From NCBI RefSeq assembly GCF_005771435.1, contig NZ_VANI01000022.1, forward strand, positions 41,388-105,387: a stretch of 64,000 bases of DNA, written 5' to 3'. A model generated the notes under the pieces. The model saw only the letters and a list, made by a program, of their open reading frames with translations, was not told where the DNA came from and searched no databases. Made by a program: the position numbers and the translations under genes. Of this stretch, positions 45,010 through 54,513 are shown one piece after another (position 1 is the stretch's first letter; each line of letters starts with the position of its first letter). The DNA comes from Microbulbifer harenosus. GTDB taxonomy: Bacteria > Pseudomonadota > Gammaproteobacteria > Pseudomonadales > Cellvibrionaceae.

Positions 45010-46181
45010 CCCGGTTGCCCATCGGTGCGCGGCGCCAGCAGCATGGGGCCGTAACGCCAAAGGAAGATGCCGTACCCCAGCAGCCACAGGGCGGTGGAAA
45101 GCCAGTAGGCCACCATTGCCGGCGCCAGCAGTACCCGCGCCAACACCGCCGCCAGCAACAGCACAAACGCCAGGGCGGTGGCGGATGGCGGTTGCATTGG
45201 CGAACGCCCGGTGTGCCCGAGGGTGACGCGACAGATCATCGACAGGATCACGCTACCAATGCCGCCCACCGCCATGGTGTGAATTGCAGCGCTCTCCAGC
45301 AGAAACATGTTGACCGGCAACAGCCCACACCAGGCGACGCCCAACAGCAGAAGCCCGCACACCAGTGACCAGTACCCGATATGCAGTGACCACAGCATCG
45401 GCTCGCGCCAGATCAATGCCACCCGCCAGCGCGCGCAGCGCAGTATCTGGATAAGCCCCAACACCAGTGCCGCGCACCCCGCCCAGGCTTTCGGCAACGA
45501 CAGTGCCACCGCCAGTAGCAGGGCAATGCACAGGCCGTGGCCGGCGAATTCGAGCCACGTCCATTTGGCCCGCGCCGTTTCCCCAAAGCGGCGCGCAGTA
45601 AAAAACGGAATCACCCGGCCGCCGAACACCAACACCATGGAAGTCACCAGCAGCAGCGCCAGCACGGCCACCGAATGCGATTGCGTCTGCGCCAGTGCAT
45701 GCCATGCGGACAGCCCGGCGAATGCGAGCAGCGCGGGGATCAGGAACAGATTGCGCCACTGGCGCACGGCGATCACCCGGCGCCCCACCGCCCAGGCGGC
45801 ACCGGCAAAAAACGCCAGTTCCGCCGCCACTGGCAGCCACAGCGGCACCGCCCAGATCAGATACCCCAGCCTCGCCAGCAGCCAGCAACTGCTCAGGCCG
45901 ACCAGCGCGCGTCCGCTTGGTGAACGCAATCCAGTCCAGGTCTGACTGGCGGTGCACACAAAACCCACCACCACCGCGCCGGCAAAACCGAACAGCATTT
46001 CATGTGCGTGCCACTGCGGGCTCACACGCAAAACGGCGCTACCCTGTCCCAACAGGGTCAGCAGCCAGAGCGCCAGCGCCACACAGCTCCATATCGCGGC
46101 CCCAAGAAACAGCGGCCGAAACGGCATGCGCCACAACGGGTCGAGCGCATTCTCCTTCGCCTTGTCGGTGATCTGTAACAT
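45006..46181 (-). CDS. nnrS: NnrS family haem-copper membrane protein
   Basis: This 391-residue protein has about 12 membrane helices. NnrS features include PLWRMPFRPLFLGAAIWS, WHAHEMLFGFAGAVVVGFVCTASQTWTG, FGGRVIPFFTARRF, HIGYWSLVCGLLLLG and AIHTMAVGGIGSVILSMICRVTLGHTGR. Members bind haem and copper and relieve NO stress, possibly by preventing iron-dinitrosyl damage. GGAGAG precedes ATG 46181, only about 12 nt after the T tract of the terminator of the upstream narK gene. Confidence 0.93.
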   Translation of the reverse strand: MLQITDKAKENALDPLWRMPFRPLFLGAAIWSCVALALWLLTLLGQGSAVLRVSPQWHAHEMLFGFAGAVVVGFVCTASQTWTGLRSPSGRALVGLSSCWLLARLGYLIWAVPLWLPVAAELAFFAGAAWAVGRRVIAVRQWRNLFLIPALLAFAGLSAWHALAQTQSHSVAVLALLLVTSMVLVFGGRVIPFFTARRFGETARAKWTWLEFAGHGLCIALLLAVALSLPKAWAGCAALVLGLIQILRCARWRVALIWREPMLWSLHIGYWSLVCGLLLLGVAWCGLLPVNMFLLESAAIHTMAVGGIGSVILSMICRVTLGHTGRSPMQPPSATALAFVLLLAAVLARVLLAPAMVAYWLSTALWLLGYGIFLWRYGPMLLAPRTDGQPG

Positions 46182-46199
46182 CGAACCAGCTCTCCGGAA

Positions 46200-46228
46200 A
46201 AATAAAAAAGGGGGAGATTCCTCTCCCC
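46200..46228 (-). terminator. Rho-independent terminator between narK and nnrS
   Basis: On the minus strand, GGGGAGA pairs with TCTCCCC across a GGAA loop and is followed by CTTTTTTATTTTT. It lies 24 bp after the narK stop and just before the nnrS ribosome site. It should end narK messages or let through only a fraction for nnrS-trhP. Confidence 0.9.
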
Positions 46229-46252
46229 AAAGACGACACCGTTTAAAACGAG

Positions 46253-47866
46253 TCAGGGATTGTAGAATTCTCCGTTTTTACGCAGGTAGAACCCCTGGTT
46301 CAGTACAATGCACGCTGCGTAAAAAACCGCAAAACCGATCAGCGCGTACTCCGGGGTGGTGGCAGCAATCTGCTCACCCAGCACCTGCGGAATATAGAAA
46401 GCGCCATAGGCGGCCACCGCGGAAGTCCACCCCAGCACCGGGCCCGCCTGTTCTTTCGGGAACACCATGGCGATGGTGCGGAAGGTGGAACCATTGCCAA
46501 TTCCGGTCGCTGCGAACAACAGCAGGAACACCAGGAAAAAAGGCACAAAATATTCTTCCGGGGTCGCCGAAGCGTAGGCCGCCTTCATGTAATAGGCCGC
46601 GGCCAGCGCGCACAGGGTTATCACCACCGCGCACACCTGAGTCACCAGCGCACCGCCGAGACGGTCGGCAATCCAGCCACCCACCGGCCGTACCAGGGCG
46701 CCGATGAACGGCGCCATCCACGCGTACATCAGTGCACTGGGGCCGTTGGGGTTGGCGGTGTCGTGGGTCAACACGCCGTCGACCATTACGTGGCTGTATC
46801 CGAAGATTACCTTGATCGCGAGGGGAAAGGCCGCAGAGAAACCGATAAAACTGCCAAAAGTCATGGTGTAGATCACACTCATCACCCAGGTGTGTTTGTT
46901 GCGGAAAATACCGTACTGACGGTTGAGGCTGCTGCGGATTTCTCCCGGCAGCGCCTTCATGCCATACAGGGTGCCGAGTATCACCAGCACCAGCACCAGC
47001 TCCTTGGGAATACCCCAGCCCGATCCGTTGGCGCTTTCCGGCAGCAGCAGCCACAGTCCCAGCACTGCCATCACCAATCCGATCATCAGCATGCCGGTCA
47101 TCCTGGCAAAACTGCCGAGTGAGCTGCCGATATCCGGCGACACCTCTTCGGTGCGGATGTTGTTCATGCCAAACCAGACCGCAGCGATCAACGGCAGCAA
47201 CAACAGCAGCCACACGAACCCGGCGTTCTGAATCCAGGCCTCGGTGCCGGCGGGAATCTTGCCAATCAGGGTCCCCGAGCTGTTTACCAGCACCATCGGG
47301 TCACCACCGAGCGCGCCAAAGGCGCCAAAGGTCATGAACAGCGGCACGATGATCTGCATGGTGGTCACGCCAAAATTGCCGAGCCCCGCATTCAATCCCA
47401 GCGCCAATCCCTGTTTTTCCCGCGGGAAAAAGAAACTGATGTTAGACATGGACGAGGCAAAATTACCTCCGCCAAAACCACTCAGCAGTGCCAGCAACTG
47501 GAACATCCACAGCGGGGTGTGCGGATTCTGCAGCGCGAGCCCGGTGCCAAGCGCGGGGATAATCAACAGCGCGGTGGTAAACAGGATGGTGTTGCGCCCG
47601 CCGCACAGGCGAATAAAAAAACTGCTGGGAATTCGCAGGGTGGCACCAGTAAGACCCGCAATCGCTGTGAGGGAAAACAATTCCGCCTTGGCGATGGGAA
47701 ATCCGAGATTGAGCATCTGCACCGTGATGATGCCCCAGTACAACCACACCGCAAATCCGCTCAACAGGCATGGAATGGAAATCCACAGATTGCGATTGGC
47801 GATCGTTTTTCCGCTGGATTGCCAGAAGTGGCGATCCTCCGGGGACCAGACATGAATATCGGACAC
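46253..47866 (-). CDS. narK: Nitrate/nitrite antiporter NarK (NarK/NarU type)
   Basis: This 537-residue MFS protein has the long-loop form of E. coli NarK. It shows NLWISIPCLLSGFAVWLYWGIITVQM, LTGATLRIPSSFFI with a conserved Arg, FGGGNFASSMSNISFFFPREKQGLALGLNAGLGNFGV and ATGIGNGSTFRTIAMVFPKEQAGPVLGWTSAVAAYGAF. It imports nitrate and exports nitrite for NarGHI. The GTG start at 47866 has AGGAGG nine bases upstream. It is divergent from narL and has its own terminator. Confidence 0.93.
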   Translation of the reverse strand: MSDIHVWSPEDRHFWQSSGKTIANRNLWISIPCLLSGFAVWLYWGIITVQMLNLGFPIAKAELFSLTAIAGLTGATLRIPSSFFIRLCGGRNTILFTTALLIIPALGTGLALQNPHTPLWMFQLLALLSGFGGGNFASSMSNISFFFPREKQGLALGLNAGLGNFGVTTMQIIVPLFMTFGAFGALGGDPMVLVNSSGTLIGKIPAGTEAWIQNAGFVWLLLLLPLIAAVWFGMNNIRTEEVSPDIGSSLGSFARMTGMLMIGLVMAVLGLWLLLPESANGSGWGIPKELVLVLVILGTLYGMKALPGEIRSSLNRQYGIFRNKHTWVMSVIYTMTFGSFIGFSAAFPLAIKVIFGYSHVMVDGVLTHDTANPNGPSALMYAWMAPFIGALVRPVGGWIADRLGGALVTQVCAVVITLCALAAAYYMKAAYASATPEEYFVPFFLVFLLLFAATGIGNGSTFRTIAMVFPKEQAGPVLGWTSAVAAYGAFYIPQVLGEQIAATTPEYALIGFAVFYAACIVLNQGFYLRKNGEFYNP

Positions 47867-48200
47867 TGTTGCGCCTCCTGGGTGGCAAACCGTTATAGAT
47901 TCGACTTTGGCAGCTCGCCCCGCCGCGCTCAATTACCATCAGTAAGTACCTATTTTTCTCCCAGCATTTTTCCGCTCATGCACTTGCCGGGACGCCCGGC
48001 TTCCGCGCCATGCAAACCGCCCGGTCATGTCGCCCGATGCAAACAAAAGCACCGCCACTTACCCTGACGACACCACGGCGGCAACGGAATACCCCATTGG
48101 GGTTAGCTGCAATTTTGTGCCAACCGCTGTGATACCATGCACCCATCACTGATTCGCATACATCCGGTAGTCGACAGGGATCTGATACAGGGAAAAAGCC
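47867..48200. promoter_or_regulatory. Divergent narK-narL control region
   Basis: This 334-bp gap contains one exact NarL heptamer TACCTAT (47947-47953), 80 bp upstream of the narK start. A near-palindrome TACCCCA/GGGGTTA lies around 48091-48106. A possible narK -10 (TATAAC, minus strand) is near 47893. No clear FNR-type TTGAT-N4-ATCAA site was seen. There is no open frame worth calling. Confidence 0.45.
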
Positions 48201-48857
48201 ATGCCCTCAACTGCACGCGTAATGATGGTCGATGACCACCCCCTGTTTCGCAAAGGGCTGGTGCAGCTCATCAGCCTGGAACCGAAACTGGAACTGGTGG
48301 GCGAAGCCTGCAGCGGCGAAAGCGCACTGGCGCTGGTAGCAGAGTGCGACCCCGACATCATCCTGCTGGATCTCAACATGCGCGGCATGGACGGCCTCGA
48401 CACCCTGCGCGCAATGCGCGCCGCCGACGTTACCGCACGCATCGTGATGCTCACGGTTTCCGACAACAACGCCGATGTGGTCGCCTGCATCCGCGCAGGG
48501 GCCGATGGCTACCTGCTGAAGGATATGGACCCGGAAGAAATCCTCGACCAGATCCTCGCCGCGACCCACGGCAAGCTCGCCATCAGCCAGCGCCTCACCG
48601 AAATTCTCGCCACCGCCCTGCGCAAACCCGACCGGACCGGTGCCGATCTGCTGTCCACACTCACCAGTCGCGAACTGGAAATCCTGCAGCTGATTGCCGA
48701 CGGTCTCAGCAACAAACTGATCGCCCGCGAACTCGGCATCTCCGACGCCACCGTCAAGGTGCATGTAAAACACCTGTTGAAAAAACTGGGCATGCGCTCG
48801 CGTGTGGAAGCGGCGGTATGGATGGTGAATCAGAAGCGCAACCAGGGCGCCCACTGA
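48201..48857 (+). CDS. narL: Nitrate/nitrite response regulator NarL
   Basis: This 218-residue two-component regulator has an N-terminal receiver with Asp57 in DIILLDLNM, Thr in MLTVSDN and Lys in LLKDMDPEE. The C-terminal LuxR-type helix-turn-helix (about 150-210) has LTSRELEILQLIADGLSNKLIARELGISDATVKVHVKHLLKKLGMRSR. It would be phosphorylated by NarX and bind the heptamer sites near narG and narK. It is followed 44 bp later by moeA. Confidence 0.94.
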   Translation: MPSTARVMMVDDHPLFRKGLVQLISLEPKLELVGEACSGESALALVAECDPDIILLDLNMRGMDGLDTLRAMRAADVTARIVMLTVSDNNADVVACIRAGADGYLLKDMDPEEILDQILAATHGKLAISQRLTEILATALRKPDRTGADLLSTLTSRELEILQLIADGLSNKLIARELGISDATVKVHVKHLLKKLGMRSRVEAAVWMVNQKRNQGAH

Positions 48858-48901
48858 CAGCAATCGCTGCGACAACAATATGTTTCGCGAGGTAATCTTC
48901 C

Positions 48902-50140
48902 ATGATGGACTGCTGTAGCCAGCCCGGACTGATGCCCATAGAGACGGCGCGCAGCCGCCTGCTTGCGGAAATCAAACCGGTAGCGGGAGTGGAGACTGTT
49001 TCGCTGAAAAATGCCGTCGGCAGGATTCTGGCCGTTGGTGTGCGCTCCGCCGTCGACCTGCCGCCCTGTGATAACTCGGCGATGGACGGCTACGCGCTGC
49101 ATAGCACCGACCTGGATGCGCAGGCGCCGCTACGGCAGATCGGCAAATCGTTCGCCGGTGCGCCGTTTACCGGTGAAGTGTTGCCGGGAACCTGCGTGCG
49201 TATCATGACTGGCGCGGTGCTGCCCGCGGGTACCGATGCGGTAGTGATGCAGGAACATGTCAGCGCAGACGGCGATGACATTCATATTCACGGCGCGGTG
49301 CGCCGCGGTGCGCATATCCGCCGCCGCGGCGAGGACGTGTCCGCAGGCGAGATACTGCTCGGCGCAGGCGTGCGTATTTCAGTGCCGCATATTGCGCTGT
49401 TGGCCGCCGCCGGCATCGCTACGCTGAACGTGGTACGACGCCCCAAAATAGGCGTTTTCTCCAGCGGCGATGAACTCAGGCAGCCCGGAGACTCCCTTGG
49501 TAAGGGTGACATATACGACAGCAATCGCACCGCCCTATTGGCTGCGTTATCCGAACTGAAACTCGACATACTCGACCTGGGCATACTCCCGGATGATAAA
49601 AACGTTATCCGGGAAAAGCTCGCGCAGGCCGCCCGCGAGGCGGACGCCATCGTCACCTCGGGTGGCGTATCCGTGGGCGAAGCGGATTACACCCGGGAAG
49701 TACTGGAGGAAATGGGAGAAATCGGATTCTGGAAGGTTGCCATGAAACCCGGGAAACCCTTTGCCTTTGGGCGACTGGCCGGTATCCCATTTTTTGGTCT
49801 GCCGGGAAACCCGGTATCAGCGCTGGTGACGTTCTACCAGCTGGTGGTACCCGCGTTGGAAACGATGCAGGGGGGAAGCTGGTCCGGTGCGCCGACTCTG
49901 CGGGCGAAACTGCTCAAACCGGTGGAAAAAAAGCCGGGGCGAACCGACTTCCAGCGCGGTTTTTATTGCAACGATCCAACCACTGGTCTGTGCGTCGAGC
50001 CGATGGGTACACAGGGTAGCCACATTCTCTCCGGCTTGGCCGCCGCCAACTGCTTTATTGTGTTGGAGCAGGACAGCGGCTCAGTGGAAACCGGCGACCT
50101 GGTCACCATCGAACCCCTCCGCCCCCCACTTGGCGGTTAA
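48902..50140 (+). CDS. moeA: Molybdopterin molybdenumtransferase MoeA
   Basis: This 412-residue enzyme inserts molybdenum into adenylated molybdopterin. It has PPCDNSAMDGYALH, RIMTGAVLPAGTDAVVMQE, GVFSSGDEL, GDIYDSNRTALLAAL, TSGGVSVGEADY and FGLPGNPVSALVTFYQLV. It lies 44 bp after narL, separate from the moa operon, which places metal insertion under nitrate-related control. Confidence 0.94.
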   Translation: MMDCCSQPGLMPIETARSRLLAEIKPVAGVETVSLKNAVGRILAVGVRSAVDLPPCDNSAMDGYALHSTDLDAQAPLRQIGKSFAGAPFTGEVLPGTCVRIMTGAVLPAGTDAVVMQEHVSADGDDIHIHGAVRRGAHIRRRGEDVSAGEILLGAGVRISVPHIALLAAAGIATLNVVRRPKIGVFSSGDELRQPGDSLGKGDIYDSNRTALLAALSELKLDILDLGILPDDKNVIREKLAQAAREADAIVTSGGVSVGEADYTREVLEEMGEIGFWKVAMKPGKPFAFGRLAGIPFFGLPGNPVSALVTFYQLVVPALETMQGGSWSGAPTLRAKLLKPVEKKPGRTDFQRGFYCNDPTTGLCVEPMGTQGSHILSGLAAANCFIVLEQDSGSVETGDLVTIEPLRPPLGG

Positions 50141-50405
50141 CGCAATCTCGCCCAGATTCCGAATCGCCGTATTTCGAACAGCCTGGCCTTTTCGGTGCGC
50201 CACACATTGCGGCTTTGTGTCATCGCGGTAATTTCCCGGTTGTCTCGAGCACCCACGATAAAAAATCCGGCGGCATGTCGGGAAGCGGCCGCGTCGCCTG
50301 GCCGGGCATCGTTCGAGGGACTGTCACAGCCCGGTCACAAGGCCGTATCAATTCATCACTAACATCCGGCTTTTCGCACCACTCACGATAAAAGCTGGAG
50401 TTATC

Positions 50406-52658
50406 ATGAACCATCCGTTGAAGGGAACATTCCCCCTGTCCATCCTGGCAACACTGGTTGCCGCAGCGGCACTGCCCCTGCAGGCGCAAACTGCACCGGA
50501 AAACCTTGAAGAAGTGATCGTCACCGCGCAGAAGCGCGCGCAATCCATTGTGGATGTGCCCGTAACCATCAGCAGTCTGGACGGAGATACTCTGGAGGCC
50601 CTGGGCATCGATCGCTTCGACACCCTGTCCGATATGGTACCGGGACTGGTGGTGCAGCAGCAGAGCGTGAACAACAACGGTTACGTGATCCGCGGTATCA
50701 CCTCCGATGACGGGAGCGCACCCGGTGCGGCGCGAGTATCGGTGTACCTGAACGGGACCGATGTATCCCGCTCGCGCGCCTCCTATTTCGAGGTGTACGA
50801 CATGGAGCGGGTGGAGGTGGTGAAGGGCCCGCAGGCAACGCTGTTCGGCACCGCCGCCTCCATCGGCGCCATGAGCTTTATCACCGCAAAACCGCTGCAG
50901 GACTTTGCCTCTTCGCTGACCGTGGGCGCGGGTAATTACGATATGCGCAAGCTCGAGGGTATGGTCACCGGCGGCAATGCAATGGTTCAGGGCCGGCTGG
51001 CGTTCACTACCCGCGAGCGCGCGGGTTACGTTGAAAATACCAGTGGCGAGGCGGACCTGAACGGCTACGAACGCGAGGCGTTCCGCCCGAGCCTGCGCAT
51101 CACCCCCAGCGAAGACCTGACCATCGATCTGGTTTACAACTACGACAAGGCGACAGACCCCGGCACTGCCTTTGTCAGCCGCGAGCTGCTGTTTACCGAC
51201 GACGCCGCGCTGAGTGTGCCCGACAACAACGTGCTGGGCATGAACGACGTGGGCGTGGACCGCACGGTAAAAGACTTCAATGCGACCGTGAGCTGGGATA
51301 TCAACGACCAGTTGGTGCTCACCTATATCGGCGCACAGCGGGATTACGATTCCCTGGAAGCATTCGACGCGGATGGCACCGGGTTTGAAATGCTGAATTT
51401 TTCCGAGGACGCCAGCGGCGACCAGACCAGCCACGAACTGCGCCTGAATTTCAGCGGTGAGCGTATCAACGGTTTTGTCGGTGCCAGCTACTTTGAAGAG
51501 AGCGCCGACCAGTTTGTGGGCTTCGCCAGTGAAGAGGGCACCTTCCTCAGCTGCGCCGGTGCACTGGCATCCGCCGGCATCCCCACTTGCAACCCGGACA
51601 CCACATCCCTGCTGACCAACGGCGCCATTCCCGCACTCGCGTATGAAAGCCACTATGCCAACAGCGCGGACAACAGCAATCTCAATCTGTTCGCGGATAT
51701 CGCCTACCAGGTGACGCCGAGCCTGGAAGCCACGGTAGGCGCCCGGCTGGTGCGAGAGGAGCGTGAATCCGGCTATTCCAGCAGCCTGCCAGGCTCCGCG
51801 ATCCTCGCTTCGCAGGGAATCAACAGCGATCTGTTCTTCGGTTTGATTCCCAATACCGGCGGCGAGACGCTCCGTGGCGATACCGACAACTCCGCGTTGC
51901 TGCCGCGCTTCAACCTGCTCTACGCTCTGAACGACAACGTCAATGTGTACGGCACCATTTCCCGCGGCGAACGCTCTAAAGTTATCGACATGTCTTCCGG
52001 TATCAAAAGTGTTCTGCCCTCCGAGGAAATCGACAACTACGAGCTGGGTATCAAGGGGCGTCTCGCCGACATACCGCTCGACTATACCCTGGCGGCGTTT
52101 TACCAGAATTATGACAACTTCCAGGTTAACGTGATCGACCAGGAAAGCGGGCAGACCCGCACGGAAAATGCCGGTTCCGCCACCAACACAGGCCTGGAAG
52201 CGGAGCTGCGCTGGTACCCGACGGAGCAGTTGCAACTGCTGGCCAACGCCGCGTGGATCGATGCGGGGATCGACGACGACGCCGACAATGGCGCCTATGC
52301 GGGTAATCAGTTCCGCCTGCAGCCTGAGCTGACCGCAGCCGTGGGTTACGTATACGAAACTCCAATCAGTGGAGCGCTGTTGCTGACCAGCAGCGGCAAC
52401 TGGAGTTACCGCTCGTCGGTGTACTTCGATATTGCCAACCAGTACGAAGAAGACGCGGTGGACCTGCTGAGCCTGCGCGCGGGCATCGCTGCCAGTGATC
52501 GCAACTGGGCGCTGACCCTGGCGGCTACCAATCTGCTGGATGAAGAGTACATCATGGATGCCGGGAATACCGGCGGCTCCTTCGGCTTTCCCACCTATAT
52601 TGCTGGTGCGCCGCGAATGGTGAGTGTCGAGTTCAACAAACGCTTCAGCGCATTCTGA
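50406..52658 (+). CDS. TonB-dependent outer-membrane receptor
   Basis: This 750-residue protein has a signal peptide (ILATLVAAAALPLQAQ) and a TonB-box region ENLEEVIVTAQKRAQS. The plug has TISSLDGDTLEALGIDRFDTLSDMVPGLVVQ and MERVEVVKGPQATLFGTAASIGAMSF, and the barrel ends in F. It stands alone, with a 265-bp upstream gap and a perfect terminator hairpin after it. The ligand is not evident; the convergent neighbour is a PhoD phosphatase. Confidence 0.9.
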   Translation: MNHPLKGTFPLSILATLVAAAALPLQAQTAPENLEEVIVTAQKRAQSIVDVPVTISSLDGDTLEALGIDRFDTLSDMVPGLVVQQQSVNNNGYVIRGITSDDGSAPGAARVSVYLNGTDVSRSRASYFEVYDMERVEVVKGPQATLFGTAASIGAMSFITAKPLQDFASSLTVGAGNYDMRKLEGMVTGGNAMVQGRLAFTTRERAGYVENTSGEADLNGYEREAFRPSLRITPSEDLTIDLVYNYDKATDPGTAFVSRELLFTDDAALSVPDNNVLGMNDVGVDRTVKDFNATVSWDINDQLVLTYIGAQRDYDSLEAFDADGTGFEMLNFSEDASGDQTSHELRLNFSGERINGFVGASYFEESADQFVGFASEEGTFLSCAGALASAGIPTCNPDTTSLLTNGAIPALAYESHYANSADNSNLNLFADIAYQVTPSLEATVGARLVREERESGYSSSLPGSAILASQGINSDLFFGLIPNTGGETLRGDTDNSALLPRFNLLYALNDNVNVYGTISRGERSKVIDMSSGIKSVLPSEEIDNYELGIKGRLADIPLDYTLAAFYQNYDNFQVNVIDQESGQTRTENAGSATNTGLEAELRWYPTEQLQLLANAAWIDAGIDDDADNGAYAGNQFRLQPELTAAVGYVYETPISGALLLTSSGNWSYRSSVYFDIANQYEEDAVDLLSLRAGIAASDRNWALTLAATNLLDEEYIMDAGNTGGSFGFPTYIAGAPRMVSVEFNKRFSAF

Positions 52659-52672
52659 GCGGCACCTGCAAA

Positions 52673-52708
52673 CAAGAATGCCCGCGCGTTACCGCGCGGG
52701 CATTCTTG
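52673..52708. terminator. Perfect 16-bp hairpin terminator after the TonB receptor
   Basis: CAAGAATGCCCGCGCG (52673-52688) pairs completely with 52693-52708 across a TTAC loop, 14 bp after the receptor stop. The AT-rich outer stem substitutes for a U tract, and the hairpin could act on both convergent genes. Confidence 0.75.
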
Positions 52709-52727
52709 CTGCTATGAATCCGCTTGT

Positions 52728-52803
52728 GCGCTGTAGGAGCTTGCTTGCAGGCGAACAGGAGATGCGACACAAACCTTCGCCTGCAAGCAGGCTCCTACAG
52801 CGC
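52728..52803. repeat. REP-type inverted pair (REPIN-like)
   Basis: Two 28-bp arms (52728-52755 and 52776-52803) are inverted copies with one mismatch, separated by 20 bp. They contain CTGTAGGAGC and GCTCCTACAG, the hallmark of gammaproteobacterial REP sequences such as those of Pseudomonas. They lie 20 bp after the terminator and 13 bp before the end of the convergent phoD gene. No RAYT transposase is present in the window. Confidence 0.85.
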
Positions 52804-52815
52804 GCCCGTTTATTC

Positions 52816-54513
52816 CTAAGTATTTTGCAGCAGACTGTGATTAACCTTGTGGCTGCCTGCCTCCGCGAACTCGATGCTGTCGATATTGTCCACGTACTTC
52901 CACTCCACCTCGATGCCATCGCGACGGAATGTAAGCGACATATAACCGCGCTGGTGCAAATTGCAGTATTGCAGGTCATCCACCAGTAGCGACATGCCAT
53001 CGGCTAGTTCCCGCGCCGCCTGCTCGTCGAGTTTGAGATAGGTTTCCATCCCTGGCGAGGTCACACTGGGGGTAGCGAATTCCAACCCCACCATGTGCCC
53101 ATCGCCGTCTTTTAGGTGGTTAAACCACGCGTTGTGGGTATCCCCGGCCACCACCACGATGTTTTTGTTCAGCGCGCGCATGTGCCGGTACAGTTCTTCG
53201 CGCTCCGCGGCGTAACCGTCCCAGGCATCGAGATTGTATGGCACCTGCCGCTGCAGCCTTGCCAACTGCGCAGGAGTCAGGGATTCGCCGCGCAGGCTCG
53301 CGGCTTTGAGACGGATCAACTCCCCGGTGAGATTTTCATTTCCGCCCCGGTAAAAGCTGGTCATCAGTTCCACCGGCAGATGCATTTTCCCCATCAGGAC
53401 CTGCTGGCCGAGCAATTGCCAGTGTGCGCCGGATTCGCTGAGAGTCTGCTGCAACCATTCGCGCTGGCTTTTCCCAAGCAGGGTGCGCGTCGGACTGGCC
53501 ATGTCCGCGGCAAACGTCTCGGCATCGAGATTGCCGCTTTCATCCAGGTAGGAGGAGAACTGCAGTTGCTGGTCGCGGCCAATCACACGGGTATCCAGCA
53601 TATGCAGGTCGAGCAGGTCGCCGAAGCGGAAGCTGCGATAGATCTGCGGGTTGCGCTCTCCCATTGGTGGGCGGATCGGCAGCCACTCGTAATACGCCTG
53701 CACCGCGGCCGCGCGACGCGCAAAGAAATCGCCCTCTTCCGCACTGTGGTTTTCCGCCCCGCCTTTCCATGTGTCGTTGGTGATTTCGTGATCATCCCAC
53801 ACGACGATAAACGGTGCTGCCGCGTGCAGTGCCTGCAGGCCGGCGTCGGTGCGGTACAACGCGTAGCGCTTGCGGTAATCCGTGAGGCTGAGGATTTCCC
53901 CGTTGTTGTCTGCGGGAAGCGCGCGACCAATTTGCTCGGATTTCTCCGTTGCGTAACCACCCGCGCCGTATTCGTAGATGTAGTCTCCCAGATGCAACAC
54001 TGCGTCCCAGTCGTCTGCCCGCGCGGCGAGCTGATAGGCATTGAAGTAACCGGCGGGATAATTGGAGCAGGAAAACACAGCGAGCTTGACCTGCTCCACG
54101 CCTTCCGCGGGGAGGGTTTTGGTGCGCCCAATCGGGCTCTGCGCACTGCCACCAATAAACCGGTAGTAGTAGCTGGTATCCGGCTCTAGACCGCGCACGT
54201 CGATCTTGGCGGTGTAGTCCCGCGCGAGATCGGTCTCCACACTACCACGGCGAACTATCCGTCTGAACTCCGCATCAGCAGCCAGTTCCCAGGTGATTTT
54301 CAATGGTCCGCTGGGATTGTTGTCCAGCGGCGTTGCCCGGGTCCACAGGATCACGGCGTCCTGCAACGGATCGCCGCTGGCTACGCCGTAATCGAAGGCG
54401 ACCTCGGAGGGCAGTTGCGGCCGGGTCATGGCCTGCAATGGCGTGGATACGGCAACACTGCCGGTGGTGGCGAGTATGGCTTTGAGAAAACGGCGGCGAG
54501 CGGAGCTGGTCAC
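52816..54513 (-). CDS. phoD: PhoD-like alkaline phosphatase/phosphodiesterase, Tat-exported
   Basis: This 565-residue periplasmic metalloenzyme has a Tat signal (SARRRFLKAILATTG, twin Arg at 6-8). The PhoD fold shows FDYGVASGDPLQDAVILWTRATP, a fibronectin-like domain, LAVFSCSNYPAGYFNAYQLA, VLHLGDYIYEYG, IVVWDDHEITND and VVAGDTHNAW. It would release phosphate from mono- or diesters. It starts at GTG 54513 with AAGGGAA upstream. No Pho box was identified. Confidence 0.9.
   Translation of the reverse strand: MTSSARRRFLKAILATTGSVAVSTPLQAMTRPQLPSEVAFDYGVASGDPLQDAVILWTRATPLDNNPSGPLKITWELAADAEFRRIVRRGSVETDLARDYTAKIDVRGLEPDTSYYYRFIGGSAQSPIGRTKTLPAEGVEQVKLAVFSCSNYPAGYFNAYQLAARADDWDAVLHLGDYIYEYGAGGYATEKSEQIGRALPADNNGEILSLTDYRKRYALYRTDAGLQALHAAAPFIVVWDDHEITNDTWKGGAENHSAEEGDFFARRAAAVQAYYEWLPIRPPMGERNPQIYRSFRFGDLLDLHMLDTRVIGRDQQLQFSSYLDESGNLDAETFAADMASPTRTLLGKSQREWLQQTLSESGAHWQLLGQQVLMGKMHLPVELMTSFYRGGNENLTGELIRLKAASLRGESLTPAQLARLQRQVPYNLDAWDGYAAEREELYRHMRALNKNIVVVAGDTHNAWFNHLKDGDGHMVGLEFATPSVTSPGMETYLKLDEQAARELADGMSLLVDDLQYCNLHQRGYMSLTFRRDGIEVEWKYVDNIDSIEFAEAGSHKVNHSLLQNT

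Noticed and set aside
50220..52235. 671-codon open frame antisense to the TonB receptor
   Set aside because: The plus-strand receptor is unambiguous; the antisense frame is a codon-usage artefact.
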